Notes: generated from the letters alone by a model not told the origin. A DNA stretch of 64,000 nucleotides from Sulfitobacter litoralis (GCF_900103185.1 NZ_FNJD01000018.1:1-64000); one strand, 5' to 3'; numbered from the stretch's first letter, positions 16,712 to 27,131 are shown. Made by a program: numbers and translations.

Positions 16712-18463
16712 ATGACACGTAAAATGACCGGAGCGAAGATGATCGTTCAAGCCCTGATTGATCAGGGTGTCGATACCGTATTTGGCTATCCCGGCGGCGC
16801 TGTCCTACCGATTTATGACGAGGTGTTCCAACAAAACAGCATCAAACACGTGTTGGTGCGCCACGAACAAGGCGCGGTTCATGCCGCCGAAGGCTATGCG
16901 CGCTCGACTGGGAAACCGGGCGTTGTGCTTGTGACCTCTGGCCCCGGTGCCACCAACGCTGTGACTGGTCTGACGGACGCCTTGCTCGATTCCATTCCGC
17001 TTGTGGTTCTGACGGGGCAGGTGCCGACCTTTATGATCGGCTCTGACGCCTTTCAGGAGGCCGACACCGTGGGCATCACCCGCCCCTGCACCAAACACAA
17101 TTGGCTGGTGAAAGAGACCGACAAACTGGGCGCCGTCCTGCACGAGGCATTCCACGTGGCCACCAGCGGACGCCCCGGTCCAGTTCTTGTCGACATCCCC
17201 AAGGATGTGCAGTTCGCCACGGGGCAATATACCCCCAAGAAACCGTCGACCTCGCATTATCAACCGCCCGTCAAAGGCGACATGACCGAGATCACCGCAC
17301 TGGTAGAAGCCATCGAATCTGCCAAACGCCCTGTCTTTTATACTGGCGGCGGCGTCATCAACTCTGGTCCCGCGGCCTCGCAACTGCTACGCGAATTAGT
17401 CGAGGCGACAGGCTTTCCCATCACCTCTACGTTGATGGGCCTTGGCAGCTATCCTGCGTCGGGCGACAAATGGCTGGGAATGCTGGGGATGCACGGTCTT
17501 TACGAGGCCAATATGGCGATGCACGACTGCGATCTGATGATCAACATCGGCGCGCGTTTTGACGACCGTATCACCGGCGTTGTCGATCTGTTCAGCCCGA
17601 AGTCGAAGAAAGCGCACATCGACATCGACCCATCGTCGATCAACAAGATCATCCGTGTCGACATTCCTATCGTCGGTGACGTGGGCCATGTGCTGGAAGA
17701 CCTGCTGAAAGTCTGGAAATCCCGCGGCCGCAAGACCAACTCCGACGCGGTTGCCAAATGGTGGAAACAGATCGAGGAATGGCGCAATGTTGACTGCTTG
17801 AAGTTTGAACAAACAGGCAAGATCATCAAACCGCAATACGCGCTCTCGCGGCTTGAGGCGCTGACCAAGGATCACGACCGCTATATCACGACCGAAGTGG
17901 GCCAGCACCAGATGTGGGCGGCACAATACCTGAATTTCGAAGACCCGAACCGCTGGATGACATCCGGTGGGCTTGGCACGATGGGCTACGGCTTTCCTGC
18001 CTCCATCGGTGTGCAGATGGCCCACCCCGACGCGCTGGTGATTAACGTCGCGGGCGAAGCGTCGTGGCTGATGAACATGCAAGAAATGGGCACCGCGATG
18101 CAATACGGCCTGCCGGTCAAACAGTTCATCCTGAACAATGAACGTCTGGGTATGGTACGACAGTGGCAGGAATTGCTGCATGGCGAGCGTTATTCCCAAA
18201 GCTGGTCTGAATCCCTGCCCGACTTTGTAAAGCTGGCAGAGGCTTTCGGGGCCAAGGGCATCATTTGTTCCGACCCCGATGATCTGGACGATGCCATCCT
18301 GGAGATGTTGAACTACGACGGCCCCGTTATCTTTGACTGTCTGGTGGAAAAACATGAAAACTGTTTCCCAATGATCCCGTCGGGCAAAGCCCACAACGAT
18401 ATGATGCTGGCGGGTGCCGGTACGCAGGGTGTGATCGACGCCAAAGGATCGGTCTTGGTCTAA
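16712..18463 (+). CDS. ilvB: Acetolactate synthase, large (catalytic) subunit
   Basis: A 583-residue thiamine-diphosphate enzyme that condenses two pyruvates, or pyruvate with 2-oxobutyrate, in the first common step of valine, leucine and isoleucine synthesis. Visible features are the N-terminal FGYPGGAVLPIYDE motif, RHEQGAVHAAEGYARSTGKP with the catalytic glutamate, the central FAD-domain stretch GMLGMHGLYEANMAMHDCDL, and the cofactor region VINVAGEASWLMNMQEMG. The usual GDG/GDA triplet is GEA here. The start has GGAG upstream and follows the attenuator. The regulatory subunit gene lies 74 bp downstream. The symbol ilvI is equally usable. Confidence 0.96.
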   Translation: MTRKMTGAKMIVQALIDQGVDTVFGYPGGAVLPIYDEVFQQNSIKHVLVRHEQGAVHAAEGYARSTGKPGVVLVTSGPGATNAVTGLTDALLDSIPLVVLTGQVPTFMIGSDAFQEADTVGITRPCTKHNWLVKETDKLGAVLHEAFHVATSGRPGPVLVDIPKDVQFATGQYTPKKPSTSHYQPPVKGDMTEITALVEAIESAKRPVFYTGGGVINSGPAASQLLRELVEATGFPITSTLMGLGSYPASGDKWLGMLGMHGLYEANMAMHDCDLMINIGARFDDRITGVVDLFSPKSKKAHIDIDPSSINKIIRVDIPIVGDVGHVLEDLLKVWKSRGRKTNSDAVAKWWKQIEEWRNVDCLKFEQTGKIIKPQYALSRLEALTKDHDRYITTEVGQHQMWAAQYLNFEDPNRWMTSGGLGTMGYGFPASIGVQMAHPDALVINVAGEASWLMNMQEMGTAMQYGLPVKQFILNNERLGMVRQWQELLHGERYSQSWSESLPDFVKLAEAFGAKGIICSDPDDLDDAILEMLNYDGPVIFDCLVEKHENCFPMIPSGKAHNDMMLAGAGTQGVIDAKGSVLV

Positions 18464-18537
18464 GCCGCGAACGGCACAAGCAAACACATCGGCGCGGCCG
18501 CGCGCCGACATTGAATACATCTTAAAAGGACAGTGTC

Positions 18538-19098
18538 ATGTCAGCCCTAAAGATCAAAAAAGGCGCCACCAGCCATTCAGCCTACAACCTGCGTCCCAAC
18601 TTTTCGGATGTGATTGAACGGCACACGCTTGCAGTTCTGGTTGAAAACGAACCAGGCGTGCTGGCGCGTGTCATCGGCCTGTTTTCAGGCCGCGGTTATA
18701 ACATCGACAGCCTCACCGTTGCAGAGGTCGATCATACAGGCCACCTAAGCCGCATCACCATCGTCACCTCGGGGACACCGCAGGTCATCGAACAGATCAA
18801 AGCGCAACTGGGTCGGATTGTACCGGTACATGAGGTGAATGACCTAACCGTTGAAGGTCCGGTGGTCGAACGCGAGCTTGCCATGTTCAAGGTCAGCGGC
18901 ACAGGCGAGAAACGCGTCGAAGCACTGCGTCTGGCGGATATCTTTCGTGCCAATGTCGTTGACAGCACGTTGGAAACGTTTGTTTTCGAGATTACCGGCG
19001 CGCCCGAGAAGATTGATGCCTTTGCCGAATTGATGCGCCCCTTGGGGCTGGTCTCTGTCGCGCGGACTGGTGTTGCAGCGCTGTCTCGCGGCGACTGA
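18538..19098 (+). CDS. ilvN: Acetolactate synthase, small regulatory subunit
   Basis: A 186-residue subunit that activates the catalytic subunit and confers feedback inhibition by valine. The ACT domain starts at about residue 28 (HTLAVLVENEPGVLARVIGL) with GRGYNIDSLTVAEVDHTGHL and the SRITIV strand. The C-terminal domain contains KVSGTGEKRVEALRLADIFR. The N-terminal 27 residues are an extension relative to E. coli IlvN/IlvH, as in other alphaproteobacteria. AAAGGA precedes the ATG. It is the last gene of the attenuator-controlled ilv operon. Confidence 0.95.
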   Translation: MSALKIKKGATSHSAYNLRPNFSDVIERHTLAVLVENEPGVLARVIGLFSGRGYNIDSLTVAEVDHTGHLSRITIVTSGTPQVIEQIKAQLGRIVPVHEVNDLTVEGPVVERELAMFKVSGTGEKRVEALRLADIFRANVVDSTLETFVFEITGAPEKIDAFAELMRPLGLVSVARTGVAALSRGD

Positions 19099-19120
19099 TG
19101 CGCTCACTACGCCCGGGGTC

Positions 19121-19144
19121 GGCCTAGCCTAAACAGGCTGGGCC
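19121..19144. terminator. Hairpin between convergent ilvN and a small gene
   Basis: GGCCTAGCCT-AAAC-AGGCTGGGCC forms a 10-bp stem with one G-T pair. It overlaps the stop codon of the minus-strand gene and follows ilvN by about 22 bp. No T-run follows on either strand, so it may act as a mild terminator or mRNA 3' end stabiliser. Confidence 0.45.
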
Positions 19145-19482
19145 AGATTCCGTTGACGAAGCGCTGCGGGCGGTGTTTTTCTGGGCCGGAAATGCAAGAC
19201 ATCGCCCCCGAGAGTATCCCTTACGGTCGTGTTTGAGTGCTGCATTAGTTTTTCCGGCAGATCGGCATCCGCTTTGCTTTTCACGATGGTGGGATTGAAC
19301 GCCTTGCGCAGCTTGGCATCCTGATAGACTTCGAATTGAACCAGGTCGCCGGCATCAAAGGGTGTTTCGGAAAGGTCTAGGCTGTCCGGATCGCCGTGAA
19401 AGTAGGCGAGATCGCCGTGATCTTCACACCAGAAGACGGCTTTATTGGCTCTCGCGTCGCTCCAAAGCACTACTCCGTACAT
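19129..19482 (-). CDS. Small soluble protein of unknown function
   Basis: A 117-residue protein with a strong ribosome site (GGAGGGG) 7 bp before the ATG, so probably real. It starts MYGVVLWSDARANKAVFWCE and has alternating hydrophobic strands (LVQFEVYQDAKLRKAFNPTIV), followed by a basic tail with RPRKTPPAALRQRN. The beginning resembles a small beta-barrel, loosely like cold-shock-type folds, but no defining motif is present. It is divergent from an XRE regulator, with which it shares a 208-bp, AT-richer promoter region. Confidence 0.65.
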   Translation of the reverse strand: MYGVVLWSDARANKAVFWCEDHGDLAYFHGDPDSLDLSETPFDAGDLVQFEVYQDAKLRKAFNPTIVKSKADADLPEKLMQHSNTTVRDTLGGDVLHFRPRKTPPAALRQRNLAQPV

Positions 19483-19582
19483 TTCCGAACCCCTCCTAAA
19501 TACTTCTAGACATGAGATATACTCGCGCCATTTTGATAAATTGTCGATTTTTTTACGAATTCAATTTGTGTCGGCCGCTACT

Positions 19583-19610
19583 TCATTTGACGCTAATCAG
19601 CGTCAAATGA
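19583..19610. promoter_or_regulatory. 28-bp dyad, operator candidate for the XRE gene
   Basis: TCATTTGACGCT-AATC-AGCGTCAAATGA is a perfect 12-bp inverted repeat with a 4-bp centre, 80 bp before the XRE ATG and 100 bp from the divergent gene. Such a dyad could be an autoregulatory site of the XRE protein, or form a cruciform or RNA hairpin. The TTGACGCT arms also carry a -35-like TTGACG. Confidence 0.6.
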
Positions 19611-19690
19611 CATCCAATAAGGGCAAACCCACTTGCCAATTCATTCAAAGGTTGTGATGTTTAATTACTTTATTCTAATGGACTTCTTTT

Positions 19691-20473
19691 ATGACAAGCC
19701 CAGCTGATATTAGAACGATTTTTGGCGAAAATTTAAAACTATTAATAGCAGACTACCCGTCGGTGACCTACCTCGCACATGAGCTCGGCGTCAACCGGAC
19801 CCAGTTAAATCGCTACCTCTCCGGGGACAGTTTCCCCCGGCCCGACGTTCTGGCCAGAATTTGCAAGTTTTTCGGCGTCGACGCCCGGATTCTGTTGGAA
19901 CCTCTAAATGACATAAAAAAACCTACGCCCCCGTCATCTGGACTGATGCGCGATTTTGTAGCGGCCCGCGCGCTGGATCTTCCCGAAGCCATGCTTCCCA
20001 GCGGGTTTTACCGCTTTTCACGCCGAAGCTTCCTGATCCCGGAAAAATTCGCTGTCGGGCTTTTGATGGTCTTTCGTCGCGGTCGCAGAACCTATGTGAG
20101 AGGCTATGAAACAACGATGGCTATGCGCATGCAGGGGTTACCGCTTAAACCTGAGTTTCGTGAATATCGCGGTATTGTCTTGATGCAGGAAGAAGGTATC
20201 GCAATCATCGCCTCACGGCGCGGCGCGATGACGTCATCTTTTAACTATCTTGGTCGCATCGGGACGTTCAACAATAATTTCTGGGTCGGCTATATTACCC
20301 GTACCGTACCCGAAAGCGCCATTGGCCTGCGTGCAACCCGCTTAGTTTATGAGTACCTGCCCCAAACACTGCCAGCGGCGCTGAAAGTCGCCCGTAGCGG
20401 CGGCCTATTTGCCGAGGAAGAGCTTGAGCCCTTCCATCGGCGTTTGCTGCGCACCGAGCACGCGTTTGAATAA
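19691..20473 (+). CDS. XRE-type helix-turn-helix regulator with unknown C-terminal domain
   Basis: 260 residues. The N-terminal third is a Cro/C1-type helix-turn-helix: TYLAHELGVNRTQLNRYLSG, followed by DSFPRPDVLARICKFFGVD at about 26-64. The remaining 180 residues form a separate domain (GFYRFSRRSFLIPEKFAVGL, RGRRTYVRGYETTMAMRMQG, GLRATRLVYEYLP) that I do not recognise and that could bind a ligand. There is no clear ribosome site before the ATG (AATGGACTTCTTTT). Codon use near the start is more AT-rich than in neighbours. The large dyad upstream suggests autoregulation. Target genes unknown. Confidence 0.8.
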   Translation: MTSPADIRTIFGENLKLLIADYPSVTYLAHELGVNRTQLNRYLSGDSFPRPDVLARICKFFGVDARILLEPLNDIKKPTPPSSGLMRDFVAARALDLPEAMLPSGFYRFSRRSFLIPEKFAVGLLMVFRRGRRTYVRGYETTMAMRMQGLPLKPEFREYRGIVLMQEEGIAIIASRRGAMTSSFNYLGRIGTFNNNFWVGYITRTVPESAIGLRATRLVYEYLPQTLPAALKVARSGGLFAEEELEPFHRRLLRTEHAFE

Positions 20474-20481
20474 TCCGCGCG

Positions 20482-21894
20482 CTAGCCGAGTTGTGGTCGG
20501 CGGGCTTGGGGCCAATGGGTCGTCTCGTGCCAATGCTGGGCAAGTTGCAGCAGCTTCGTGTCGCTCCCGCGGGGCCCGATAAGTTGCAGCCCTGCTGGCA
20601 GTCCTGCCGCGCTAAACCCGGCGGGGATATTAACGACAGGCAGTCCGATCAGGCCAGCCGGCACCACCACCTGCATCCAGCGATGATACGTATCCATATC
20701 ACGGCCCGCGATCTGCGGCGGATGTACTTGATCGACGTCAAAGGGCCACAGCTGGGCGGATGGCAGCACCAGCACATCGACCTTTTCAAACAGCGCGGTC
20801 ACACAGCGGTACCAATCGGACCGCGTCAGGCTGGCCTTTTGTACCTCATGTGCCGCAAACCCAAGGCCGCGTTCTACCTCCCACTGGGCGGCGGGTTTAA
20901 GGTGCGCACGCGTTTCCTCGTTTTGGTAAAGGGGGCCAAGTCCGTCTGCTACGGCAAAAGAGCGTAGGGTAATCCAGCTTTCCCACATCGCTTCCGCATC
21001 GAAGGGCGCGGGAAGATGGGTGATTTTGTGGCCCAAGGTCGCCATCTGGCCCAATGCCGCTTGACTGGCCGCGTCGATCCCGTCCTCATACGGAAAAGCC
21101 CCACCCCAATCCCCCAGCCACCCGATGTGCAGCGGCCCAAGCGAAGCGTCCATTTCGGGAAGGTTTGGTTCTGGCGACAGACCCAGTGGCTGATCGGGGT
21201 CGTTACCGGTCATGGTATCCAGCAAAGCCGCCAAATCACGCGGGGTGCGCGCCATCGGTCCTGCGGTGCTGAGCTGATGCAGGAACATATCCCCGTCAGG
21301 CTCTGCCGGAACAGTGCCCCAGCTTGGCCGCATACCATAGACGTTGTTCCAGCCAGCGGGATTGCGCAGGCTGCCCATCATATCTGAACCGTCCGCGACG
21401 CTCAGCATACCGCAGGCCAGCGCTGCTGCCGCCCCGCCCGACGATCCACCAGCAGAGCGGGACAGATCATAGGGGTTCCGCGTGGCACCGTAGACCGGAT
21501 TGAACGTATGGCTGCCAAGTCCGAATTCGGGCGTGTTGGTTTTGCCGATGATGATGGCCCCCGCCGCACGAATACGGCTGACGAACACACTGTCCTTCTG
21601 CGCTATAGTGTCGGCAAACAGAGGTGAGCCTTTGCTGGTTGGCAACCCCTTGGCATCAGACAAGTCCTTGATCGCAATGGGAATACCGTGCAGCCAGCCG
21701 GTTCTGGGCGTTGCATCGGCCTGTGCGGCCTCTGCCATCAGGTCTGCCCGGGGACGCAGCGCGACGATTGCATTGACCTGCCCGTTGACGGCGTCAATGC
21801 GCGCCAAGGTTGCCTCCATCAGCGTGACGGCGGTCAAGCTCCCGTTCGCCAGCGCTTCGGATTGGGCCAACGCCCCGATGTCTAGGATATTCAT
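20482..21894 (-). CDS. Amidase signature family hydrolase
   Basis: A 470-residue amidase. The catalytic Ser-cisSer-Lys triad is visible as the lysine in GIPIAIKDLSDAKGLPTSKG and the serines in SRSAGGSSGGAAAALACG, with the typical GSDMMGSLRNPAGWNNVYGMRPS following. The C-terminal part keeps GLPVVNIPAGFSAAGLPAGL. Members cleave diverse amides, so the substrate is open. It lacks neighbouring gatC or gatB and is not obviously the glutamyl-tRNA amidotransferase subunit. The ATG at 21894 follows a GGAGGA site; the longer frame was rejected. Confidence 0.88.
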   Translation of the reverse strand: MNILDIGALAQSEALANGSLTAVTLMEATLARIDAVNGQVNAIVALRPRADLMAEAAQADATPRTGWLHGIPIAIKDLSDAKGLPTSKGSPLFADTIAQKDSVFVSRIRAAGAIIIGKTNTPEFGLGSHTFNPVYGATRNPYDLSRSAGGSSGGAAAALACGMLSVADGSDMMGSLRNPAGWNNVYGMRPSWGTVPAEPDGDMFLHQLSTAGPMARTPRDLAALLDTMTGNDPDQPLGLSPEPNLPEMDASLGPLHIGWLGDWGGAFPYEDGIDAASQAALGQMATLGHKITHLPAPFDAEAMWESWITLRSFAVADGLGPLYQNEETRAHLKPAAQWEVERGLGFAAHEVQKASLTRSDWYRCVTALFEKVDVLVLPSAQLWPFDVDQVHPPQIAGRDMDTYHRWMQVVVPAGLIGLPVVNIPAGFSAAGLPAGLQLIGPRGSDTKLLQLAQHWHETTHWPQARRPQLG

Positions 21895-22009
21895 GGCTGT
21901 TTCCTCCGTTCGGGTCATAGAACGAAAGGCGGCGTCCAGATGCAAGGGGCGGCAACGCGAATGTCGCACGTCATCTCTGCGACCACGCGGTGCTGCCTAG
22001 AATATGGCC

Positions 22010-23131
22010 TTAGCCTTGCGCCTCGGCGCGGGACTTACCCGATACCGCAAGCGCCAGTGCGGCCCCCATCAACCCGTCAAGATCACCGTCCAGAACCCCT
22101 TTGGTGTCCGAGGTTTCATAGTTGGTGCGCAGGTCTTTAACCATCTGATAGGGCTGCAGAACATAGGACCGGATCTGGTTGCCCCAGCCTGCGTCGCCTT
22201 TATTCTCATGGGCTTCGTTGATGGCAGCGTTCCGACGATCAAGCTCCATCTGATACAGCCGCGATTTCAAAGCCTTCATTGCGATGTCACGGTTCTGGTG
22301 CTGCGATTTCTCAGAGCTGGTGACGACGATCCCCGTGGGGTGGTGTGTGATCCGCACGGCAGAATCCGTGGTGTTCACGTGCTGACCACCGGCACCGGAA
22401 GAGCGGTAGGTATCGATGCGGATATCGCTGGGGTTGATGTCGATTTCAATATTATCGTCGACCACCGGATATACCCAGATAGAGGTAAAGGACGTGTGGC
22501 GTTTCGCAGCGCTGTCAAAGGGGCTGATCCGCACCAGACGGTGCACACCGGATTCCGATTTCAGCCAACCATAGGCGTTCAGACCGCTGATCTTGTAGGT
22601 GGCTGATTTAATCCCTGCTTCCTCGCCCGCGCTTTCGGATTGCAGCTCGACCTTATACCCCTTCTTTTCGGCCCAACGGACATACATCCGCGACAAAATA
22701 TTGGCCCAGTCACAACTTTCGGTGCCGCCCGCGCCGGCGTTGATCTCGAGGAAGGTGTCATTCGCGTCGGCCTCGCCGTTCAGCAACGCCTCGAGCTCTT
22801 TTTGGGCGGCTGTTTCGGCCAGTGACTTCAAAGAGGCTTCGGCCTCGGCGATCACCTCGTCATCGCCTTCCATCTCGCCCAATTCGATAAGCTCGATGTT
22901 GTCGGCCAGCTCTTGTTTGATGCCCTCATAGGTGGCGATTGAATCAACCAGCGCCTGACGGTCGCGCATCAGCTTTTGCGCGGCATCGGGATCATCCCAC
23001 AGGTTGGGGTCCTCGACGCGGGCATTGAATTCTTCCAGCCGGTAGGGCGCGGTTTCGACATCCAAACGCTGCGCCAACAGCTCCAGCGATTTGCTGATCT
23101 GATCTGCTGTGTTTTGTGCATCTGCGCGCAT
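22010..23131 (-). CDS. prfB: Peptide chain release factor 2
   Basis: A 373-residue RF2, which recognises UGA and UAA stop codons and triggers peptide release. The anticodon-like tripeptide SPF is in [15 protein letters not shown], and the catalytic GGQ loop is in [20 protein letters not shown]. Unlike E. coli prfB, the frame is continuous from the ATG, with no in-frame TGA and therefore no autoregulatory +1 frameshift in the first 40 codons. The frame is open upstream, but the ATG at 23131 gives the standard N-terminus. Confidence 0.96.
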   Translation of the reverse strand: MRADAQNTADQISKSLELLAQRLDVETAPYRLEEFNARVEDPNLWDDPDAAQKLMRDRQALVDSIATYEGIKQELADNIELIELGEMEGDDEVIAEAEASLKSLAETAAQKELEALLNGEADANDTFLEINAGAGGTESCDWANILSRMYVRWAEKKGYKVELQSESAGEEAGIKSATYKISGLNAYGWLKSESGVHRLVRISPFDSAAKRHTSFTSIWVYPVVDDNIEIDINPSDIRIDTYRSSGAGGQHVNTTDSAVRITHHPTGIVVTSSEKSQHQNRDIAMKALKSRLYQMELDRRNAAINEAHENKGDAGWGNQIRSYVLQPYQMVKDLRTNYETSDTKGVLDGDLDGLMGAALALAVSGKSRAEAQG

Positions 23132-23153
23132 GGTGTCCTGCCTTAAAATAGAT

Positions 23154-23179
23154 CGCGGCCCCGAATAGCCGGGGCCGCG
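23154..23179 (-). terminator. Hairpin between the PBP1A gene and prfB
   Basis: CGCGGCCCCG-AATAGC-CGGGGCCGCG is a perfect 10-bp stem. On the minus strand it follows the PBP1A gene by about 55 bp and is followed by a T-rich stretch (ATCTATTTTA), so it probably ends that transcript before prfB. Confidence 0.6.
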
Positions 23180-23234
23180 TTTCAAATAGACCAGCGCGGC
23201 AACTTGGGCAAGCGCTAGGGCGGTTCGTGTACCG

Positions 23235-25787
23235 TCAGTACAATCCGCCAGAATTGATCGAGCCAAAGCTGGCCTTGGGCCCCACGCGCGCTTTTTTACC
23301 GGTGGAGGTCGTAACCTCGCGTGCGCCGCTGCTAGACTCGTTCACCAGTGGCAGATCGGCACCCATCGCGAAGCCACCGTCAAAGGTGATCCCGAACAGG
23401 GGCTCTTCGCCATCACGGAAATATTCAGCCACAACATTCGAGCCCGAGGCACTGTCAGACAGGCGCGCACCGCTGAAGCGGTCAATCTTGATAAAGCGCC
23501 CACCGGGGGGCACTTCGAACGGACCGCCACCATATTTTTGAATCGCCTCGCTCATGAAGCGCTGGAACACCGGACCGCACATACCAGCCCCATATGCCCC
23601 ACGCCCCAGCGAGCGCGGATTGTCGAAACCGATATAGCAGCCTGCTACGATGTTGCTGGAAAACCCAACGAACCAAACGTCTTTCGCATCATTTGTCGTA
23701 CCGGTTTTGCCTGCGATTGGCACTGGCAGGTTCACCGCGCCGCGGGCCGTCCCGCGATCAACCACGCCCTTCATCATAGACGTCAGCTGATAGGCGGTAA
23801 TCGGGTCCATGACCCTTTCGCGGTTAGAGATAATGCGCGGCCCGACACCGGGGGCAAGCGTTTCCAACTGGCAGTCGTTACAGATCCGCTGGTCATGCTT
23901 ATAAACGGTGCGGCCATAACGGTCCTGCACACGGTCAACCAAGGTCGGCTGCACCCGTTCGCCGCCATTGGCGAACATCGCATAAGCTGACACCATCTGG
24001 TACAGCGTTGTTTCCTGCGAGCCGAGCGCGTTAGCAAGTACCGGCGACAGGTTGTCGTACACCCCGAACCGTTCGGCGTAATCGCCCACGGTGTTCATCC
24101 CGACCTCTTGTGCAAGCCGGATGGTCATCAGGTTGCGCGACTGTTCGATCCCCGTCCGCAAGGGCGTGGGCCCGTAAAACTTGTTCGACGAGTTGCGCGG
24201 CCGCCACATGCCCTGGGGTGTATTGATCTCGATCGGCGCATCTACGACGATGGTCGCGGGGGTATAGCCGCTGTCCAGTGCCGCAGCATAGACGAAGGGT
24301 TTAAAGCTTGACCCCGGCTGGCGCTTGGCCTGCGTGGCGCGGTTAAACACCGATGCCTGATAGGAAAAGCCGCCCTGCATCGCGATCACACGACCGGTGT
24401 TCACGTCCATTGCAACAAAGCCGCCCTGCACTTCGGGAATTTGACGCAAGGTCCAGCGGATAAATGACCCGTCGCTATCGGTGGTCATGCGACGCACAAG
24501 CACCACATCCCCGACCTCAAGCAGATCTGCAGGCACCTGTGCCCGCGGGCCAAGCTTGCCGTTTTCCAGACGTTTGCGCGCCCACTGGACATCCTTGGCA
24601 GGAATGGAATGACCGCCCTCTACTTCGTCCACGCCTTCGATCCCGATACGGGCGGCGCCATTTTCAAGGTTTAGAACGACCGCCGGATACCATTGATTTT
24701 CCAGATCGACATCACGCGGCACCCGCACGTCAGACAACGCTTCGCGCCAATCTGCCTCTGACGTCAGCTTTTCAGTCGCGATTTTCTTGCCGGTGCCGCG
24801 ATAGATACCAATGCCCCGGTCATATTGTTCAAGTTGAAGCTGCAGGGACTGTGCCGCGATGGGTTGCATTTCGTTGTCGATGGTGGCGCGCACGGTCAGA
24901 CCGCCAGTGAAAAATTCACCCTCGCCAAAGTTTTCAGACAGCTGGCGGCGAATTTCATCGGTAAAGTAATCACGCGGCGGCAGTTCTGCCTTAAAGCTTT
25001 CGAAATCACCATTCTGCACCGACCGCAGGGGCTGCGCGACTTCGGTGTCATAAGCAGCGGCGGTGATATAGCCGTTTTCCTTCATCTCACGCAGAACAAA
25101 GTTCCGACGCGACAGCAGCCGCTCTTTTTGGCGGACAGGGTGATAGTCAGACGGCGCTTTGGGCAAGGACGCGAGGAAGGCGGCCTCATGCGGGGCCAGC
25201 TCCCCCAGTGTCTTGTTGAAATAGGTCTGCGAGGCCGCAGCCACACCGTAGGAGTTTTGGCCAAGGAAAATTTCGTTCAGGTAAAGTTCGAGGATTTTCT
25301 CCTTCGGGAGCGTTTCTTCAAGGCGGGCGGCAAGGATGATTTCCTTTACCTTGCGCTCTGCGCGTCGGTCGCCAGACAGCAAAAAGTTTTTCATAACCTG
25401 TTGCGTGATGGTCGACGCACCGCGCACGTCCTTGCCCCGTGTGCGCACTGCATCCACCGCAGCGGCACCGATGCCGCGCAGGTCATAGCCTTCGTGGATG
25501 TAGAAGTTCTTGTCTTCGGCCGAGATGAAGGCCTGTTTAATCAGGGGCGGGATCGTGTTGGCCGGCGCGAACAGGCGGCGTTCCTTGGCGAATTCGTCGA
25601 TCAACCGCCCCTGCCCCGAATAAATCCGGCTGATCGTCGGGGGCGTGTATTGCGCAAGGGATTCGTGGCTGGGCAGATCGCGGCCATACATCCAGAACAC
25701 CGCGCCGATGGTCAGCGCGACCATACCGATGCTCATGGTGAGGGTGGTAAAAATACCCCCGAAGAAAGACAGGATCAAACGAAACAC
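23235..25787 (-). CDS. Penicillin-binding protein 1A (bifunctional murein synthase)
   Basis: An 850-residue class A PBP that polymerises and cross-links peptidoglycan. One membrane anchor lies at about residues 4-32. The GT51 glycosyltransferase has [18 protein letters not shown] with catalytic Glu91, then [14 protein letters not shown] and [20 protein letters not shown]. The transpeptidase has the SxxK site in [10 protein letters not shown] (Ser493), SRN at 550-552 and [17 protein letters not shown]. An OB-like insert lies between the domains. The GTG at 25787 follows AAGGA and gives the usual length; an upstream in-frame ATG would add 35 atypical residues. The gene is usually called mrcA or ponA. 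Confidence 0.95.
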   Translation of the reverse strand: MFRLILSFFGGIFTTLTMSIGMVALTIGAVFWMYGRDLPSHESLAQYTPPTISRIYSGQGRLIDEFAKERRLFAPANTIPPLIKQAFISAEDKNFYIHEGYDLRGIGAAAVDAVRTRGKDVRGASTITQQVMKNFLLSGDRRAERKVKEIILAARLEETLPKEKILELYLNEIFLGQNSYGVAAASQTYFNKTLGELAPHEAAFLASLPKAPSDYHPVRQKERLLSRRNFVLREMKENGYITAAAYDTEVAQPLRSVQNGDFESFKAELPPRDYFTDEIRRQLSENFGEGEFFTGGLTVRATIDNEMQPIAAQSLQLQLEQYDRGIGIYRGTGKKIATEKLTSEADWREALSDVRVPRDVDLENQWYPAVVLNLENGAARIGIEGVDEVEGGHSIPAKDVQWARKRLENGKLGPRAQVPADLLEVGDVVLVRRMTTDSDGSFIRWTLRQIPEVQGGFVAMDVNTGRVIAMQGGFSYQASVFNRATQAKRQPGSSFKPFVYAAALDSGYTPATIVVDAPIEINTPQGMWRPRNSSNKFYGPTPLRTGIEQSRNLMTIRLAQEVGMNTVGDYAERFGVYDNLSPVLANALGSQETTLYQMVSAYAMFANGGERVQPTLVDRVQDRYGRTVYKHDQRICNDCQLETLAPGVGPRIISNRERVMDPITAYQLTSMMKGVVDRGTARGAVNLPVPIAGKTGTTNDAKDVWFVGFSSNIVAGCYIGFDNPRSLGRGAYGAGMCGPVFQRFMSEAIQKYGGGPFEVPPGGRFIKIDRFSGARLSDSASGSNVVAEYFRDGEEPLFGITFDGGFAMGADLPLVNESSSGAREVTTSTGKKARVGPKASFGSINSGGLY

Positions 25788-25916
25788 GGCTGGCAGTTCC
25801 TTGCAAGGAGGGTTGGTGACCCGTCTATACGCAACCCTGCGGGAATCGTCAAAACACGATGCAGTGGCCCTGTGCGGTAACCCGCGCACCAATACTGCGA
25901 TTATATTTGCTGTGGA

Positions 25917-27131
25917 TTACTGGCGAATCAAAGGCTTAAGCGCTGCATCCGCGTCGCGCCACTTGGCAATTGAATCGGCAATCGCCGAGACCATTACAGC
26001 ACGCCAGATCGGGTCCCGCAGATTAGCCAGATCCCGTTTGGAGCTGAGAAACCCGATTTCGATCAGGACCGACGGAATATCGGCGGATTTCAACACCGAA
26101 AAGCCCGCATTGCGCAACGGGTGCCGGTTCATTGGCCCGCCGGCAGCTTTCATCCCCTCAAGCAGCGCGGTGGCGGCAGCGACGGACCGTGGCTCTGTCT
26201 CTTGGCGGGCGAGGTCTAGCAGCACGCTGGCCACCTGATCGTCCGAACCGGTCAGATCAGCCCCCGCGATAATATCCGCGCGGTTGTGACGGGCCGCCAG
26301 ATGATCTGTGGCAGAATCACTGGCGTCATCCGACAGCGTGTAGACCGTCGCACCTTTTGCCCCGCCTTGGGGCAAACTATCGGCATGAAGCGAAATAAAC
26401 AGATCCCCCTCTGCCTGATGCGCGATGGCGACACGAGTTTCCAGCGCAACGAAGTGATCGGTATTACGGGTCAGCACTACATCGATCCCGTCGCGCACCA
26501 GCGTGTCCCGCAGCGCTTGGGCAAAGGAAAGCATCAGGTCTTTCTCTAAGATACCGTCGGTTTCAGCCCCCGGATCGACCCCGCCGTGTCCGGGATCCAG
26601 CACAACGCGGAACGGGCTGGCTTTGGTATCGGCCTCAATCTTCGGCGGCGCAGCAAGCGCCATGGTCCACGCGGGATCCACAGGCGCACCAGCGGCTTCG
26701 GCAAACTCTTCGACGGTGGCCGATTTCAGCTTGATCTCGAGCGTGGCCTGACCAGAGCCCTTATTCACCGGCATCCCGATTTCGCGCGGGATCATTGGTT
26801 CGGCCAGATCCGCCACCAGACGTGACCAACCGGGCTGGAACGGTCCAAAGCGCAATCCGCTGATCCGCCCCGGCTCTGGCAGCAGGTCTTGGGTGTTGAC
26901 CCCGCTCCAATCGGCCTCGCGAAAATCAACCACCAACCGTGCTGGATCATCCAGCAGGAACACGCGAAACGGCACGCCCTGGCTTAGCCCCAACGTCAAG
27001 GTTGTCCCGCCGAACCATCCATCCGAGATCGCACTTTTGTCCGGTTCAACCCGCGCAAGCGCCGTCAGATCCTGCGCCGAAGCAGGCAAAGACAGCGCGC
27101 AAACCGTTGCGATGATGGGGAAAATACGCAT
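25917..27131 (-). CDS. N-acetylmuramoyl-L-alanine amidase with AMIN domain
   Basis: A 404-residue periplasmic zinc amidase of the AmiC type. A signal peptide (MRIFPIIATVCALSLPASAQ) is followed by an AMIN domain (residues about 40-145), which targets peptidoglycan or the division site, and by an Amidase_3 domain. Zinc ligands are visible in VVLDPGHGGVDPG, in the glutamate of GILEKDL and in FISLHADS; the catalytic glutamate is in VLIEIGFLSS. A GTG lies three codons earlier; the ATG is preferred. It is adjacent to the PBP1A gene on the same strand, a sensible cell-wall pairing. Confidence 0.93.
   Translation of the reverse strand: MRIFPIIATVCALSLPASAQDLTALARVEPDKSAISDGWFGGTTLTLGLSQGVPFRVFLLDDPARLVVDFREADWSGVNTQDLLPEPGRISGLRFGPFQPGWSRLVADLAEPMIPREIGMPVNKGSGQATLEIKLKSATVEEFAEAAGAPVDPAWTMALAAPPKIEADTKASPFRVVLDPGHGGVDPGAETDGILEKDLMLSFAQALRDTLVRDGIDVVLTRNTDHFVALETRVAIAHQAEGDLFISLHADSLPQGGAKGATVYTLSDDASDSATDHLAARHNRADIIAGADLTGSDDQVASVLLDLARQETEPRSVAAATALLEGMKAAGGPMNRHPLRNAGFSVLKSADIPSVLIEIGFLSSKRDLANLRDPIWRAVMVSAIADSIAKWRDADAALKPLIRQ

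Noticed and set aside
22010-23131. Programmed +1 frameshift in prfB
   Set aside because: Searched for an in-frame TGA with a CTTTGAC-like slip site near the 5' end; the frame is continuous, so no frameshift is needed.
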